Shown here piece by piece: positions 19,121 through 28,045 of a stretch of DNA of 64,000 bases. The DNA lies in assembly GCF_000154845.1 (NCBI RefSeq), contig NZ_DS981432.1, positions 1 to 64,000 on the forward strand. The letters run 5' to 3'. Under the pieces are notes generated by a model. It saw only the letters and a program-made list of their open reading frames with translations. It did not search any database and was not told where the DNA came from. Each line of letters starts with the position of its first letter. Positions within the stretch are counted from its first letter, which is position 1. The DNA is from Phocaeicola coprocola DSM 17136. GTDB taxonomy: Bacteria > Bacteroidota > Bacteroidia > Bacteroidales > Bacteroidaceae. The translations under genes were made by a program, and so were the position numbers.

Positions 19121-19196
19121 AAATAATGAGGAATAAAGGCTTTCCGTGGGGAATTGCATGAGGCGAGGCTGTATAAGTCTTTATTCTTCATTATAT
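19121..19196. repeat. Imperfect inverted repeat between purH and mreB
   Basis: Arms 19121-19138 (AAATAATGAGGAATAAAG) and 19179-19196 (CTTTATTCTTCATTATAT) pair at 16 of 18 positions around a 40-base G-rich loop. The AATGAGGAA/TTCTTCATT core recurs in the repeat at 6156-6215. It may act as a terminator or be a small mobile element remnant. Confidence 0.5.
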
Positions 19197-19252
19197 ATTT
19201 ATATTTTCCATATTAATTTAATAAGATCCTTTTATTACAGAGAAGAAAGATT

Positions 19253-20275
19253 ATGGGATTATTTTCTTTTACACAAGAAATAGCAATGGATCTTGGAACT
19301 GCCAATACCATTATATTGAGCAATGACAAGATTGTAGTGGATGAGCCATCGGTGGTAGCACTCGACCGTCGCACTGACAAAATGATTGCTGTCGGTGAAC
19401 GTGCAAAACTGATGTATGAAAAGGAAAACCCAAACATCCGTACTGTGCGCCCGCTTCGTGATGGTGTGATTGCCGACTTTAATGCGTGCGAGCAGATGAT
19501 GCGTGGTTTGATAAAGAAAGTGAATACGGGGCGCCGTTTGTTTACTCCTTCACTTCGTATGGTGATTGGTGTTCCTTCTGGTTCTACTGAAGTAGAGCTG
19601 AGAGCAGTACGCGATAGTGCTGAACATGCGGGCGGACGTGATGTATATCTGATTTTTGAGCCAATGGCAGCTGCTATCGGTATCGGACTGGATGTAGAAG
19701 CTCCGGAAGGTAATATGATTGTAGATATAGGTGGTGGTTCTACCGAAATTGCGGTTATTTCATTGGGAGGTATTGTGTCGAACAATTCTATCCGTATTGC
19801 CGGAGATGATTTGACAGCCGATATTCAGGAATATATGAGCCGTCAGCATAATGTGAAGGTGAGTGAACGTATGGCAGAACGTATCAAGATTCATGTGGGA
19901 GCTGCCTTGACAGATTTGGGAGAGGATGCTCCGGAAGACTATATCGTGCGTGGACCTAACCGAATTACTGCATTGCCGATGGAAGTTCCGGTTTGTTACC
20001 AGGAAATTGCTCATTGTCTGGAAAAGAGCATAGCTAAGATAGAGACTGCAATTCTGAGCGCATTGGAAAATACTCCTCCAGAATTGTATGCTGATATCGT
20101 GAGCAACGGTATTTATCTGGCTGGTGGTGGCGCATTGTTGCGTGGACTCGATAAACGTTTGACTGACAAGATCAATATTCCGTTCCATATAGCCGAAGAC
20201 CCCTTGCTGAGTGTAGCTAAAGGTACAGGTATTGCACTGAAGAACGTCGATCGTTTTTCATTCTTGATGAGATAA
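19253..20275 (+). CDS. mreB: Rod shape-determining protein MreB
   Basis: A 340-residue bacterial actin. ATP-binding blocks are clear: 'AMDLGTANTII' (phosphate 1), 'MIVDIGGGSTEIAVISLGGI' (phosphate 2) and 'GIYLAGGGALLRGLD' (adenosine motif). It polymerises under the membrane and positions elongation peptidoglycan synthesis. First gene of the mreB-mreC-mreD-mrdA-rodA series. Two stem-loops lie between it and mreC. Confidence 0.97.
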   Translation: MGLFSFTQEIAMDLGTANTIILSNDKIVVDEPSVVALDRRTDKMIAVGERAKLMYEKENPNIRTVRPLRDGVIADFNACEQMMRGLIKKVNTGRRLFTPSLRMVIGVPSGSTEVELRAVRDSAEHAGGRDVYLIFEPMAAAIGIGLDVEAPEGNMIVDIGGGSTEIAVISLGGIVSNNSIRIAGDDLTADIQEYMSRQHNVKVSERMAERIKIHVGAALTDLGEDAPEDYIVRGPNRITALPMEVPVCYQEIAHCLEKSIAKIETAILSALENTPPELYADIVSNGIYLAGGGALLRGLDKRLTDKINIPFHIAEDPLLSVAKGTGIALKNVDRFSFLMR

Positions 20276-20334
20276 AACTTCCATTGAAGCATTATTTATG
20301 GAAGTTGCGGGGCCTTGAAAGATTATGGCTCCGC
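20276..20334 (+). other. Tandem stem-loops between mreB and mreC
   Basis: Hairpin 1 is AACTTCCAT/ATGGAAGTT (20276-20284, 20298-20306). Hairpin 2 is GCGGGGCC/GGCTCCGC (20307-20314, 20327-20334) with one G-U. They are directly adjacent. No long T run follows, so partial termination or transcript processing that leaves more mreB than mreC message is a reasonable guess. Confidence 0.5.
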
Positions 20335-20373
20335 GTTAATCTTGATATTTCTCTTCTCTGATAGGTTGTAGGT

Positions 20374-21213
20374 ATGCGAAATCTGCTAAACTTTTTATTG
20401 AAATATGATTATTGGCTGCTCTTTGTCTTCTTAGAGGTAGTGAGCTTCATTTTGCTGTTTCGTTTCAACAGCTATCAGGGGAGTGTCTTTTTTACTTCAG
20501 CCAATCGTATTGCCGGAAATATTTATGAAGTAGCCAGCGAGATTACTTCTTATTTCGGGTTGCATACGGTAAACCGTGATTTGGTACGCCGTAATGTAGA
20601 ACTGGAATTGCAAGTTGAGTCTTTGAGTAAAGCACTTAAAGCTTATACACGCGATACTACCGAAGTAGAAAAGAATTATAAAGATGTGCTGGCTGATTAT
20701 TCTATCTATCCGGCTCAGGTGGTGAATAACAGTCTGACACACGTTGATAATTACATAACAATCAATAAGGGTTCTGCTGATAGTATTTGTGCTGAAATGG
20801 GGGTAGTGAGCGGAAATGGAATTGTTGGCATTGTATATCAGACTTCGGCTCATTATGCCATTGTTTTACCAGTCTTGAATTCGAAAAGCAGTATCAGTTG
20901 TAAAATACGTCGGACAGATTATTTCGGTTCTTTAAAATGGAGTGGAGGTTCTTCACTCTATGCCTGGCTTAGGGATATTCCGCGACATTCTGAGTTCTCG
21001 TTAGGCGATACAGTTGTGACTAGCGGGCATAGTGCTGTATTTCCGGAAGGTATTCCTGTGGGAATGGTAGATGATATAATGGATAGTCATGACGGGTTGT
21101 CGTATGTGTTGAAAGTAAAACTGTTTACCGATTTTGCTCGTCTGAACGATGTAAATGTGATTAGTGCTCGTGGACAGTCAGAACAGGCTGTACTCGAAGA
21201 TAATATAAAATAA
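20374..21213 (+). CDS. mreC: Rod shape-determining protein MreC
   Basis: A 279-residue protein with one N-terminal membrane segment (about 13-31), a coiled-coil stretch near 65-95 and the MreC beta domains ('GVVSGNGIVGIVYQTSAHYAIVLPV', 'VVTSGHSAVFPEGIPVG'). It is a periplasmic scaffold that activates PBP2 in the elongation machinery. It is followed by mreD after 5 bases. Confidence 0.95.
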   Translation: MRNLLNFLLKYDYWLLFVFLEVVSFILLFRFNSYQGSVFFTSANRIAGNIYEVASEITSYFGLHTVNRDLVRRNVELELQVESLSKALKAYTRDTTEVEKNYKDVLADYSIYPAQVVNNSLTHVDNYITINKGSADSICAEMGVVSGNGIVGIVYQTSAHYAIVLPVLNSKSSISCKIRRTDYFGSLKWSGGSSLYAWLRDIPRHSEFSLGDTVVTSGHSAVFPEGIPVGMVDDIMDSHDGLSYVLKVKLFTDFARLNDVNVISARGQSEQAVLEDNIK

Positions 21214-21218
21214 AGGAT

Positions 21219-21719
21219 ATGGTATTGTTCTTACATAGACTGGGCTGGTTTGTGTTTCTGGTACTGCTTCAGGTACTGGTACTGAACCATGTGCATATCT
21301 TAGGCTATGCAACTCCTATGCTTTATATCTATTATATATTGATATTGAATGCTGAAACTCCGCGTAAATCGTTGTTGTTGCAGGCATTCTTTATTGGACT
21401 TTGCATTGATATATTTAGTAATACTCCCGGCATGAATGCGGCAGCGGCTACAATGATGGCTTTTACCCGTCGTCCGTTACTGCGTATGCAGATGCTTCGT
21501 GATGTGACTGACGATTATGTTCCCGGTATTCGCTCAATGGGATTCTATCCGTTTTTCAGGTATGTTCTGAGTGAAACGGTGGTATTTATTGTGACTTTGC
21601 AGGTTATCGATGCTTTTACCTTTTTCCGCATGAGTGAGCTGATGTGGAAAATTCTGACAGATACATTGATGACGATTGTCGGTATTATTTGTATAGACAC
21701 TATAAGGAGGAAGAAGTAG
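21219..21719 (+). CDS. mreD: Rod shape-determining protein MreD
   Basis: A 166-residue hydrophobic protein with five or so membrane segments. Low sequence conservation is normal for MreD; the assignment rests on size, topology and its place between mreC and mrdA. The stop TAG shares its G with the GTG start of mrdA. Confidence 0.9.
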   Translation: MVLFLHRLGWFVFLVLLQVLVLNHVHILGYATPMLYIYYILILNAETPRKSLLLQAFFIGLCIDIFSNTPGMNAAAATMMAFTRRPLLRMQMLRDVTDDYVPGIRSMGFYPFFRYVLSETVVFIVTLQVIDAFTFFRMSELMWKILTDTLMTIVGIICIDTIRRKK

Positions 21720-23569
21720 TGGATAGAAATTATAAGCTGGCAAAAAGAAGATATGTAATAGGTGGCGTCGTGCTGACGGTAGTTGTTCTTTTTATCATTC
21801 GCTTGTTTGCCTTACAAATATTGAGTGACGATTATAGAAAGAATGCAGACAGTAATGCCTTTCTGAAAAAAATCCAATATCCGAGTCGTGGAGTAATATA
21901 CGACCGTACGGGTAAGCTGTTGGTTTATAATCAGCCTGCTTATGATATTACGGTGGTAATGAAGGAAATTACTTCACTGGATACGCTGGACTTGTGTCGT
22001 ACGCTGAGGATTACCCCTGAATTTTTACGGCGTAAGTTTCGCGATCTGAAAGATCGTCGTTTAAATCCTGGTTATTCGCCTTATACCAATCAAGTCTTTC
22101 TTACCCAACTTTCAGCTGAAGACTGTGGGGTTTTTCAAGAGAAGCTTTTTAAATTTCCCGGTTTTTATATTCAAAGACGTACTATTCGTCAGTATAATTA
22201 CAATTCGGGGGCACATATATTAGGAGATATAGGGGAAGTTTCCAAACAGGAAATGGAGGACGATGAATATTATCTGCCCGGTGATTTTATTGGAAAGCTG
22301 GGAGTGGAACGCTCTTATGAGAAACAACTTCGAGGAGAAAAGGGAGTTGAAGTACTGCTTCGTGATGCGCATGGCCGTATTCAGGGCAATTATATGGAAG
22401 GAAAATTTGATAAAGCTCCTGTTCCTGGCAAGAACCTGACATTAAGTCTGGATATTGAGCTTCAGATGTTGGGTGAAAGGCTGCTGGAAGGGAAAATTGG
22501 AAGTATTGTTGCTATTGAGCCTTCTACGGGTGAGGTACTATGCCTTGTTTCATCGCCAACTTATGATCCCAGTCTGATGATTGGACGTGACAGAGGAAAG
22601 AATCATTTAGCTATGTCAAAGGACCCTTGGAAACCCTTGCTGAACCGTGCTATAATGGGAGCTTACCCTCCGGGATCTACTTTTAAAACTACTCAGGCCT
22701 TGACTTTTCTTCAGGAAGGAATTATTAATACAGGAACCATGTATCCATGCTCTGGAGGATTCTCTTACCGTGGACTTCATGTGGGATGCCATGCTCATCC
22801 CTCGCCTCTGTCTTTGATTCCTGCCATTGCAACTTCTTGTAATGGTTATTTTTGCTGGGGATTGTATTATATGATTGGTGCACGACAGAAATATGGTTCT
22901 GTGCAGAAGGCGATGAATACCTGGCGTGATTACATGGTTTCAATGGGATTTGGCTATCAGTTGGGAATTGACTTGCCGGGAGAAAAACGTGGAATGATTC
23001 CTAATGCACAGTATTATGATAAGGCATACCGCCGTTCATGGAATGGTTTGACTATTATTAGTATTTCAATCGGACAGGGAGAAGTTACTGCTACTCCATT
23101 ACAGATTGCCAACTTGGGTGCTACTATAGCCAATCGGGGATATTTTGTAACTCCTCATGTCGTAAAGGAAATAGAAGGAGAGTCTATTGATTCGATTTAT
23201 ACAACTCGCCGGTATACGAAAGTAGATAAAGGGCATTATGAAGAAGTTGTACAAGGCATGCGTTCGGCTGTGCTTGGAGGTACATGCCGTACGGCAAATA
23301 TTCCAGAACTGGAAATCTGCGGAAAAACGGGTACAGCGCAAAATCATGGAAAGGACCATTCTGCATTTATGGGATTTGCTCCGATGAATAATCCGAAGAT
23401 AGCAATTGCTGTTTATGTAGAGAATGGAGGATGGGGAGCCATATATGGGGTTCCTATCGGAAAATTGATGATAGAAAAGTATTTGACTGGTAAGCTGACT
23501 GCGGAAGACGAGGCGTTGGCAACCGATATTCAAAACCGAAGAATTGATTATGGCTTACAGGAAAGATAG
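21719..23569 (+). CDS. mrdA: Penicillin-binding protein 2
   Basis: About 616 residues from the GTG at 21719, which overlaps the mreD stop by one base and follows an unusually strong AGGAGG site 8 bases upstream. A longer reading from 21644 would overlap mreD by 76 bases. One membrane anchor lies near the N-terminus, then the dimerisation domain and the transpeptidase domain with 'STFK' (SxxK), 'SCN' (SxN) and 'KTGT' (KTG). It cross-links peptidoglycan during elongation with RodA. Confidence 0.95.
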   Translation: MDRNYKLAKRRYVIGGVVLTVVVLFIIRLFALQILSDDYRKNADSNAFLKKIQYPSRGVIYDRTGKLLVYNQPAYDITVVMKEITSLDTLDLCRTLRITPEFLRRKFRDLKDRRLNPGYSPYTNQVFLTQLSAEDCGVFQEKLFKFPGFYIQRRTIRQYNYNSGAHILGDIGEVSKQEMEDDEYYLPGDFIGKLGVERSYEKQLRGEKGVEVLLRDAHGRIQGNYMEGKFDKAPVPGKNLTLSLDIELQMLGERLLEGKIGSIVAIEPSTGEVLCLVSSPTYDPSLMIGRDRGKNHLAMSKDPWKPLLNRAIMGAYPPGSTFKTTQALTFLQEGIINTGTMYPCSGGFSYRGLHVGCHAHPSPLSLIPAIATSCNGYFCWGLYYMIGARQKYGSVQKAMNTWRDYMVSMGFGYQLGIDLPGEKRGMIPNAQYYDKAYRRSWNGLTIISISIGQGEVTATPLQIANLGATIANRGYFVTPHVVKEIEGESIDSIYTTRRYTKVDKGHYEEVVQGMRSAVLGGTCRTANIPELEICGKTGTAQNHGKDHSAFMGFAPMNNPKIAIAVYVENGGWGAIYGVPIGKLMIEKYLTGKLTAEDEALATDIQNRRIDYGLQER

Positions 23570-25004
23570 TTTATGGAAAACAGTTGACTGGTGGACGATA
23601 GCTCTTTACATGGTGCTGATCGTATGTGGATGGTTCAGTGTGTGCGGAGCCAGTTATGATTATGGTGATCCTGATTTTCTGAACTTTACTACACGTGCCG
23701 GAAAGCAGTTGATGTGGATTGGATGTTCCTTGACTTTAGGTTTTGTTTTGTTGATGCTTGAAGAACGTTTGTATGATACTTATGCTTATCTGATATACGG
23801 TATTTTGTTGTTGTTGCTTTTTGGAACAATATTTAATCCACATGAGATAAAAGGATCACGTTCGTGGATTGTATTGGGACCTGTGAGTTTACAGCCCGCA
23901 GAGTTTGCGAAGTTTGCAACAGCTTTAGCTTTGGCAAAATATATGGGCGAGTATACCTTTTCTATCGAGCGGGGTAGAAACATGCTGGTATGTCTTGCTA
24001 TAATTCTTATCCCTATGGTGCTGATAGTCTGTCAGAAAGAAACGGGTTCGGCATTGGTTTACTTATCATTTTTTCTTGTTCTCTATAGAGAAGGTATGAC
24101 CGGTTCCATCTTGTTTGCTGGTGTATGTGCCATTATTTATTTTATTGTCGGTATTCGTTTCAGCAATGAACTGATGGCAGATGGACTCACTTCATTGGGA
24201 GAATTTGCCGTATTGGGGTTAATTATATTGTTTTCTGCCTTATTGGTCAAAGCATATTGTAAGAATAGCGATCGAACTGTAGTCTATATACTTTCATTTG
24301 GATTGGGATCGATGTTATTGGGATGGCTTTTTTCGCTTTATGTCATTCCGTTTGATGTCGTTTATTTGCAGGGAGGTGTTTGTGCAGCCTTATGTATTTA
24401 TCTGGTCTATTTATTCCTGCATGAACGTATTCGTAATTATCTGTATATATTGGTTTTTACCATTGGTTCGGTAGGTTTCCTTTTTTCTGCCGATTATGTG
24501 TTCAATGAAGTACTGGAACCTCACCAGCAGATTCGTATAAAGGTATTATTGGGTATGGAAGACGATCCGACGGGAGCTGGATATAATGTAAATCAAAGTA
24601 AAATCGCCATTGGATCTGGAGGTTTTCTTGGTAAAGGCTTTCTGAACGGTACTCAGACAAAACTGAAGTATGTCCCTGAACAGGATACTGATTTTATTTT
24701 TTGTACGGTAGGAGAAGAAAAAGGATTTGTGGGTTCTACTTTCGTTATTCTTTTGTTTGCTTCATTAATATGGCGTTTGATTTATTTGGCTGAACGTCAG
24801 AGTACCCGTTTTGGAAGAGTATATGGATATAGTGTGTTAAGTATTTTCTTTTTTCACCTGTTTGTTAATGTAGGCATGGTGTTAGGGTTAACTCCAGTCA
24901 TCGGTATACCGCTTCCTTTCTTTAGTTACGGAGGATCTTCGCTTTGGGGCTTTACAATTTTATTATTTGTCTTTCTGCGTATTGATGCTGCTCGTGAACG
25001 GTAA
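23550..25004 (+). CDS. rodA: Peptidoglycan glycosyltransferase RodA (SEDS family)
   Basis: About 484 residues from the ATG at 23550, overlapping the mrdA end by 20 bases. The SEDS pattern is clear: 'GSRSWIVLGPVSLQPAEFAKFATALALAKYM' and, near the C-terminus, 'GLTPVIGIPLPFFSYGGSSL'. It polymerises glycan strands from lipid II. At 484 residues it is longer than the roughly 370-430 of many RodA proteins because of extra central hydrophobic segments. Its last 42 bases overlap the convergent gldH gene. Confidence 0.95.
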   Translation: MAYRKDSLWKTVDWWTIALYMVLIVCGWFSVCGASYDYGDPDFLNFTTRAGKQLMWIGCSLTLGFVLLMLEERLYDTYAYLIYGILLLLLFGTIFNPHEIKGSRSWIVLGPVSLQPAEFAKFATALALAKYMGEYTFSIERGRNMLVCLAIILIPMVLIVCQKETGSALVYLSFFLVLYREGMTGSILFAGVCAIIYFIVGIRFSNELMADGLTSLGEFAVLGLIILFSALLVKAYCKNSDRTVVYILSFGLGSMLLGWLFSLYVIPFDVVYLQGGVCAALCIYLVYLFLHERIRNYLYILVFTIGSVGFLFSADYVFNEVLEPHQQIRIKVLLGMEDDPTGAGYNVNQSKIAIGSGGFLGKGFLNGTQTKLKYVPEQDTDFIFCTVGEEKGFVGSTFVILLFASLIWRLIYLAERQSTRFGRVYGYSVLSIFFFHLFVNVGMVLGLTPVIGIPLPFFSYGGSSLWGFTILLFVFLRIDAARER

Positions 25005-25472
25005 TAAGCGTATGCCTACATCACTGATACCTTTTAAAGGCTCATCTCGCATGATGTGTATTATCTGAACCATACTGTCGGATGGAGAAAAAGTGACAGG
25101 GTGGTGAGGGGAGGTATACTGGTATAAATTGCTGGAAGTTCCATTTCCTTTCCAGTTGCCTTGTTTGTCTGCCAGTGTGATATGGAGGGTATCGGGATGT
25201 CTGTCGGGACTAAGCGGATATAATATTTCCATCCATATATCTTGATAAGGATAGTTTTCTGTATGTCGTAGTCCTACTTCTAAGTCGTATTGTTTTCCTG
25301 CCAATTGAGCAGGTAACTGGTATTTCAGGGTATCTGTCTTTTTCCAGCCCTCAATACTCAGGTTTTGATAAGTATGGTAAATGGTTTGGTTATCGCATGC
25401 CGCAAGGGAGAATAGTAAACAGATTATTCCCCCTGCGATGCGAATATATGATGAAGTTTTTCGTGTGGTCAT
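24963..25472 (-). CDS. gldH: Gliding motility lipoprotein GldH
   Basis: A 169-residue lipoprotein with a signal peptide ending in 'LLFSLAAC'. The 'YHTYQNLSIEGWKKTDTLKYQLP' region and a beta-sandwich-like remainder fit GldH. In gliding Bacteroidota GldH belongs to the gliding/secretion apparatus, but it is also kept in non-motile gut species, where its role is unclear. The ATG overlaps the ricT stop (ATGA), and the gene tail overlaps the rodA tail on the other strand. Confidence 0.88.
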   Translation of the reverse strand: MTTRKTSSYIRIAGGIICLLFSLAACDNQTIYHTYQNLSIEGWKKTDTLKYQLPAQLAGKQYDLEVGLRHTENYPYQDIWMEILYPLSPDRHPDTLHITLADKQGNWKGNGTSSNLYQYTSPHHPVTFSPSDSMVQIIHIMRDEPLKGISDVGIRLLPFTSSINTQKDK

Positions 25473-26914
25473 ACTATCTCATTGTTATTCTTTCGTCCCT
25501 GTCGGCGCGGGCGATTGTTGGCTTGCTTGTTTCCTTCCGGCTGCGGTTGCTGAGCACGAGCTTCTGGTTGGTTAGCTTGTTTATCGGAAGGATTTGGAGC
25601 TGCTCCTTGTTGTTTAGGCGGACGATTTCCTTTTTCTCTGCGTTTTTCTCCTTGACGTTCTTCTTTTCGTCTGTTATCTTTGCCTGAATTGGATGGAACA
25701 TTATTAGCAGTTGTAGCATTAACTGCTATTTTAGCTGTATTTTCTCCTTTTTCCTGACCGGCAGCATTGTTGGGTAAAGCCTTCTGAGAATTATTTTCCT
25801 GAACCGGTTGTTGACGGTTTTCTCCGTTTTTCTTCTTTTTACGGTTCTTGCTGTTCCGGCTTTTATCGAAGCGGGTTACGCTTTCTTGTTCCAGCAAATC
25901 TTTCGGACGTGCAGGTTCATGCATTCCGTTGTCATTAAGCTTTTCAGGTTTCTCACCTCTACGGTTCATATTGATAACCTCAAAAGCACGGCGTGCTGTA
26001 AGCGTTACTTCATTGGCAAGGAAACTCTTATCGGTAGAATAAATGATTTCTCCTTTTAAAATATCTGCTTTGAAGTAATAATATGTAGCATCCAGTGTTT
26101 CGAGTGTGATTTCTTTACTCGGAAGTCGTTTCTGGCATTCTACATAGGCATCTACTTCGTAGTTGAGGCAACATTTCAGTTTTGCGCACTGTCCTGCCAG
26201 TTTTTGAGGATTAAGTGATATATCCTGATAACGTGCTGCTCCTGTAGATACAGAGATAAAGTTTGTCATCCATGTAGCACAGCATAATTCACGTCCGCAT
26301 GGGCCAATACCCCCGATGCGTCCGGCTTCCTGACGTGCACCAATCTGTTTCATCTCGATACGCACACGAAAAGCTTCTGCCAAGACTTTGATTAGCTGGC
26401 GGAAGTCGACACGCTCATCAGCAATGTAGTAGAAAATAGCTTTATTTCCGTCACCTTGATACTCTACGTCACCGATTTTCATTTGAAGCCCTAAGTCCGC
26501 AGCAATCTGGCGTGAACGAATCATTGTTGCATGTTCACGACTTTTAGCTTCTTCATATTTTTCCATGTCGACAGGCTTAGCCTTACGGTATACTCGGCGT
26601 ATCTCAGCATCAGGCTTGATGTTTGCTTTACGCATTTGTAAAGGTACGAGTCGGCCAGTCAGTGTAACTGTGCCGATATCGTGTCCGGGGCTGGCTTCTA
26701 CTGCTACGATATCTCCCTTTTCCAGTTTCAGATGGTTACTGTTCTTGAAATATCCTTTGCGGGTATTTTTGAATTGAACCTCTACCATATCCTGCTCTTC
26801 ACTGTTGCCAGGGATATCTGCCATCCAGTCGTAAGTGTTCAGCTTGTTATCTTGTCGTCCGCAGCCCTTGCAGCATAAAGAACCGCTTCCGTTTTTCAAT
26901 ATAAATTTGCTCAT
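25469..26914 (-). CDS. ricT: RicT/YaaT-like PSP1 domain protein
   Basis: A 481-residue protein. An N-terminal cysteine pair group ('LCCKGCG') and the conserved PSP1 region with 'CGRELCCATW' and 'LAGQCAKLKCCLNYE' match the Fe-S-binding RicT/YaaT family, known in Bacillus to act with RNase Y and phosphorelay proteins. Residues from about 335 onward form a low-complexity tail rich in N, Q, K, R and P. The order holB-ricT is common in bacteria. The biochemical role in Bacteroidota is not established. Confidence 0.88.
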   Translation of the reverse strand: MSKFILKNGSGSLCCKGCGRQDNKLNTYDWMADIPGNSEEQDMVEVQFKNTRKGYFKNSNHLKLEKGDIVAVEASPGHDIGTVTLTGRLVPLQMRKANIKPDAEIRRVYRKAKPVDMEKYEEAKSREHATMIRSRQIAADLGLQMKIGDVEYQGDGNKAIFYYIADERVDFRQLIKVLAEAFRVRIEMKQIGARQEAGRIGGIGPCGRELCCATWMTNFISVSTGAARYQDISLNPQKLAGQCAKLKCCLNYEVDAYVECQKRLPSKEITLETLDATYYYFKADILKGEIIYSTDKSFLANEVTLTARRAFEVINMNRRGEKPEKLNDNGMHEPARPKDLLEQESVTRFDKSRNSKNRKKKKNGENRQQPVQENNSQKALPNNAAGQEKGENTAKIAVNATTANNVPSNSGKDNRRKEERQGEKRREKGNRPPKQQGAAPNPSDKQANQPEARAQQPQPEGNKQANNRPRRQGRKNNNEIV

Positions 26915-26918
26915 AGTT

Positions 26919-28043
26919 TCAATTCTTTAATAGTACAATCATTTTCAGGGCGAAATCGAAAAAAACAAATTTGGGATTTACGTTTTGTTCGATGTGTCGT
27001 CCGGCTTCCTCCAATTCTTCCATGATACCTATCACATTTCTTTCGTTTACAAAAGGAGCGAATCGTGAGGCAAATTGTGCTTCTTCACGTCCTAAATAGT
27101 TCATTTCCGAGTGGTGGAAGTTATATATAAAGTTTTCTCGTATCATACGTTGGCAATAGGCTAGCAGATTTTTCTGCCTTTCTCTGCCTAAAGCTGCAAC
27201 TTGTTCACTCCAGGCTTTCATTTCCTTGAGCCGACGTGCATAAGCTAATCTCATCAGTGAAGTGAACAATTCAAAGAAAAGTCGGTTCTCTTCTCCTAAG
27301 TGTATGTTTTCTATAGCCCGCAGTACACTCCCGGCAGATAAATGTGCAATGTCGGAAGCATCTTCTGGCTGAAGCATATAACGTGTACGTAATAGTCCGG
27401 CAATATCTTCTTCGTTAAGTGGAGGCAGGTTAAAGCGCTGCATACGGCTCGTAAGTGTTGGCAAAATGCTTTCGGGAGCCTCGCTAACCAATAAAAAGAT
27501 TGTGTAGGCTGGTGGTTCTTCCAACAATTTGAGCAATTTGTTTCCACACTCTGCATTCATCTTTTCCGGAAGCCATATAATCATGATTTTGTAACTGCCT
27601 TCTCCGGCTTTCAGTGAAAGCTTGCGTTGTATTTCATCGCTTTCGCGGACAAAGATCTGCGCTTGCTGATTTTCGGCTCCCATACGTGCCAGCCAGTTTG
27701 CCAGTGAAAAATAAGGAGAGTCAATCAACTGTTGTCGCCAGACATCTATAAAATCGTCAGAAACGGTGTCGCGTCCTGCTTTTTTCTTTATTACCGGAAA
27801 AGCAAAATGTACGTCAGGATGAACCAGTTTGTTCATTTTTATGCATGAAGGACATTTTCCGCAGGCATCTTCTTCACCCGGATTTTCACAACACAGATAG
27901 CGAGTTAACGCTAATGCCAGAGGTAATTTCCCTGTACCTTCTGCTCCGCAAAACAATATGGCATGGGGCACTCGTCCTTCGTGTACGAGTGTCAACAAAT
28001 GGCGTTTTGCCTCGGTTTGTCCTATGACGTCTTTGAAAAACAC
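26919..28043 (-). CDS. holB: DNA polymerase III subunit delta'
   Basis: A 374-residue clamp-loader subunit. A P-loop-like 'CGAEGTGK' is near residue 32, followed by a zinc module with four cysteines ('CENPGEEDACGKCPSC') and 'NKLLKLLEEPPAYTIFLLV'. It starts at a GTG 3 bases after metF and precedes ricT by 4 bases. It helps load the sliding clamp. Confidence 0.93.
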   Translation of the reverse strand: MFFKDVIGQTEAKRHLLTLVHEGRVPHAILFCGAEGTGKLPLALALTRYLCCENPGEEDACGKCPSCIKMNKLVHPDVHFAFPVIKKKAGRDTVSDDFIDVWRQQLIDSPYFSLANWLARMGAENQQAQIFVRESDEIQRKLSLKAGEGSYKIMIIWLPEKMNAECGNKLLKLLEEPPAYTIFLLVSEAPESILPTLTSRMQRFNLPPLNEEDIAGLLRTRYMLQPEDASDIAHLSAGSVLRAIENIHLGEENRLFFELFTSLMRLAYARRLKEMKAWSEQVAALGRERQKNLLAYCQRMIRENFIYNFHHSEMNYLGREEAQFASRFAPFVNERNVIGIMEELEEAGRHIEQNVNPKFVFFDFALKMIVLLKN

Positions 28044-28045
28044 AG

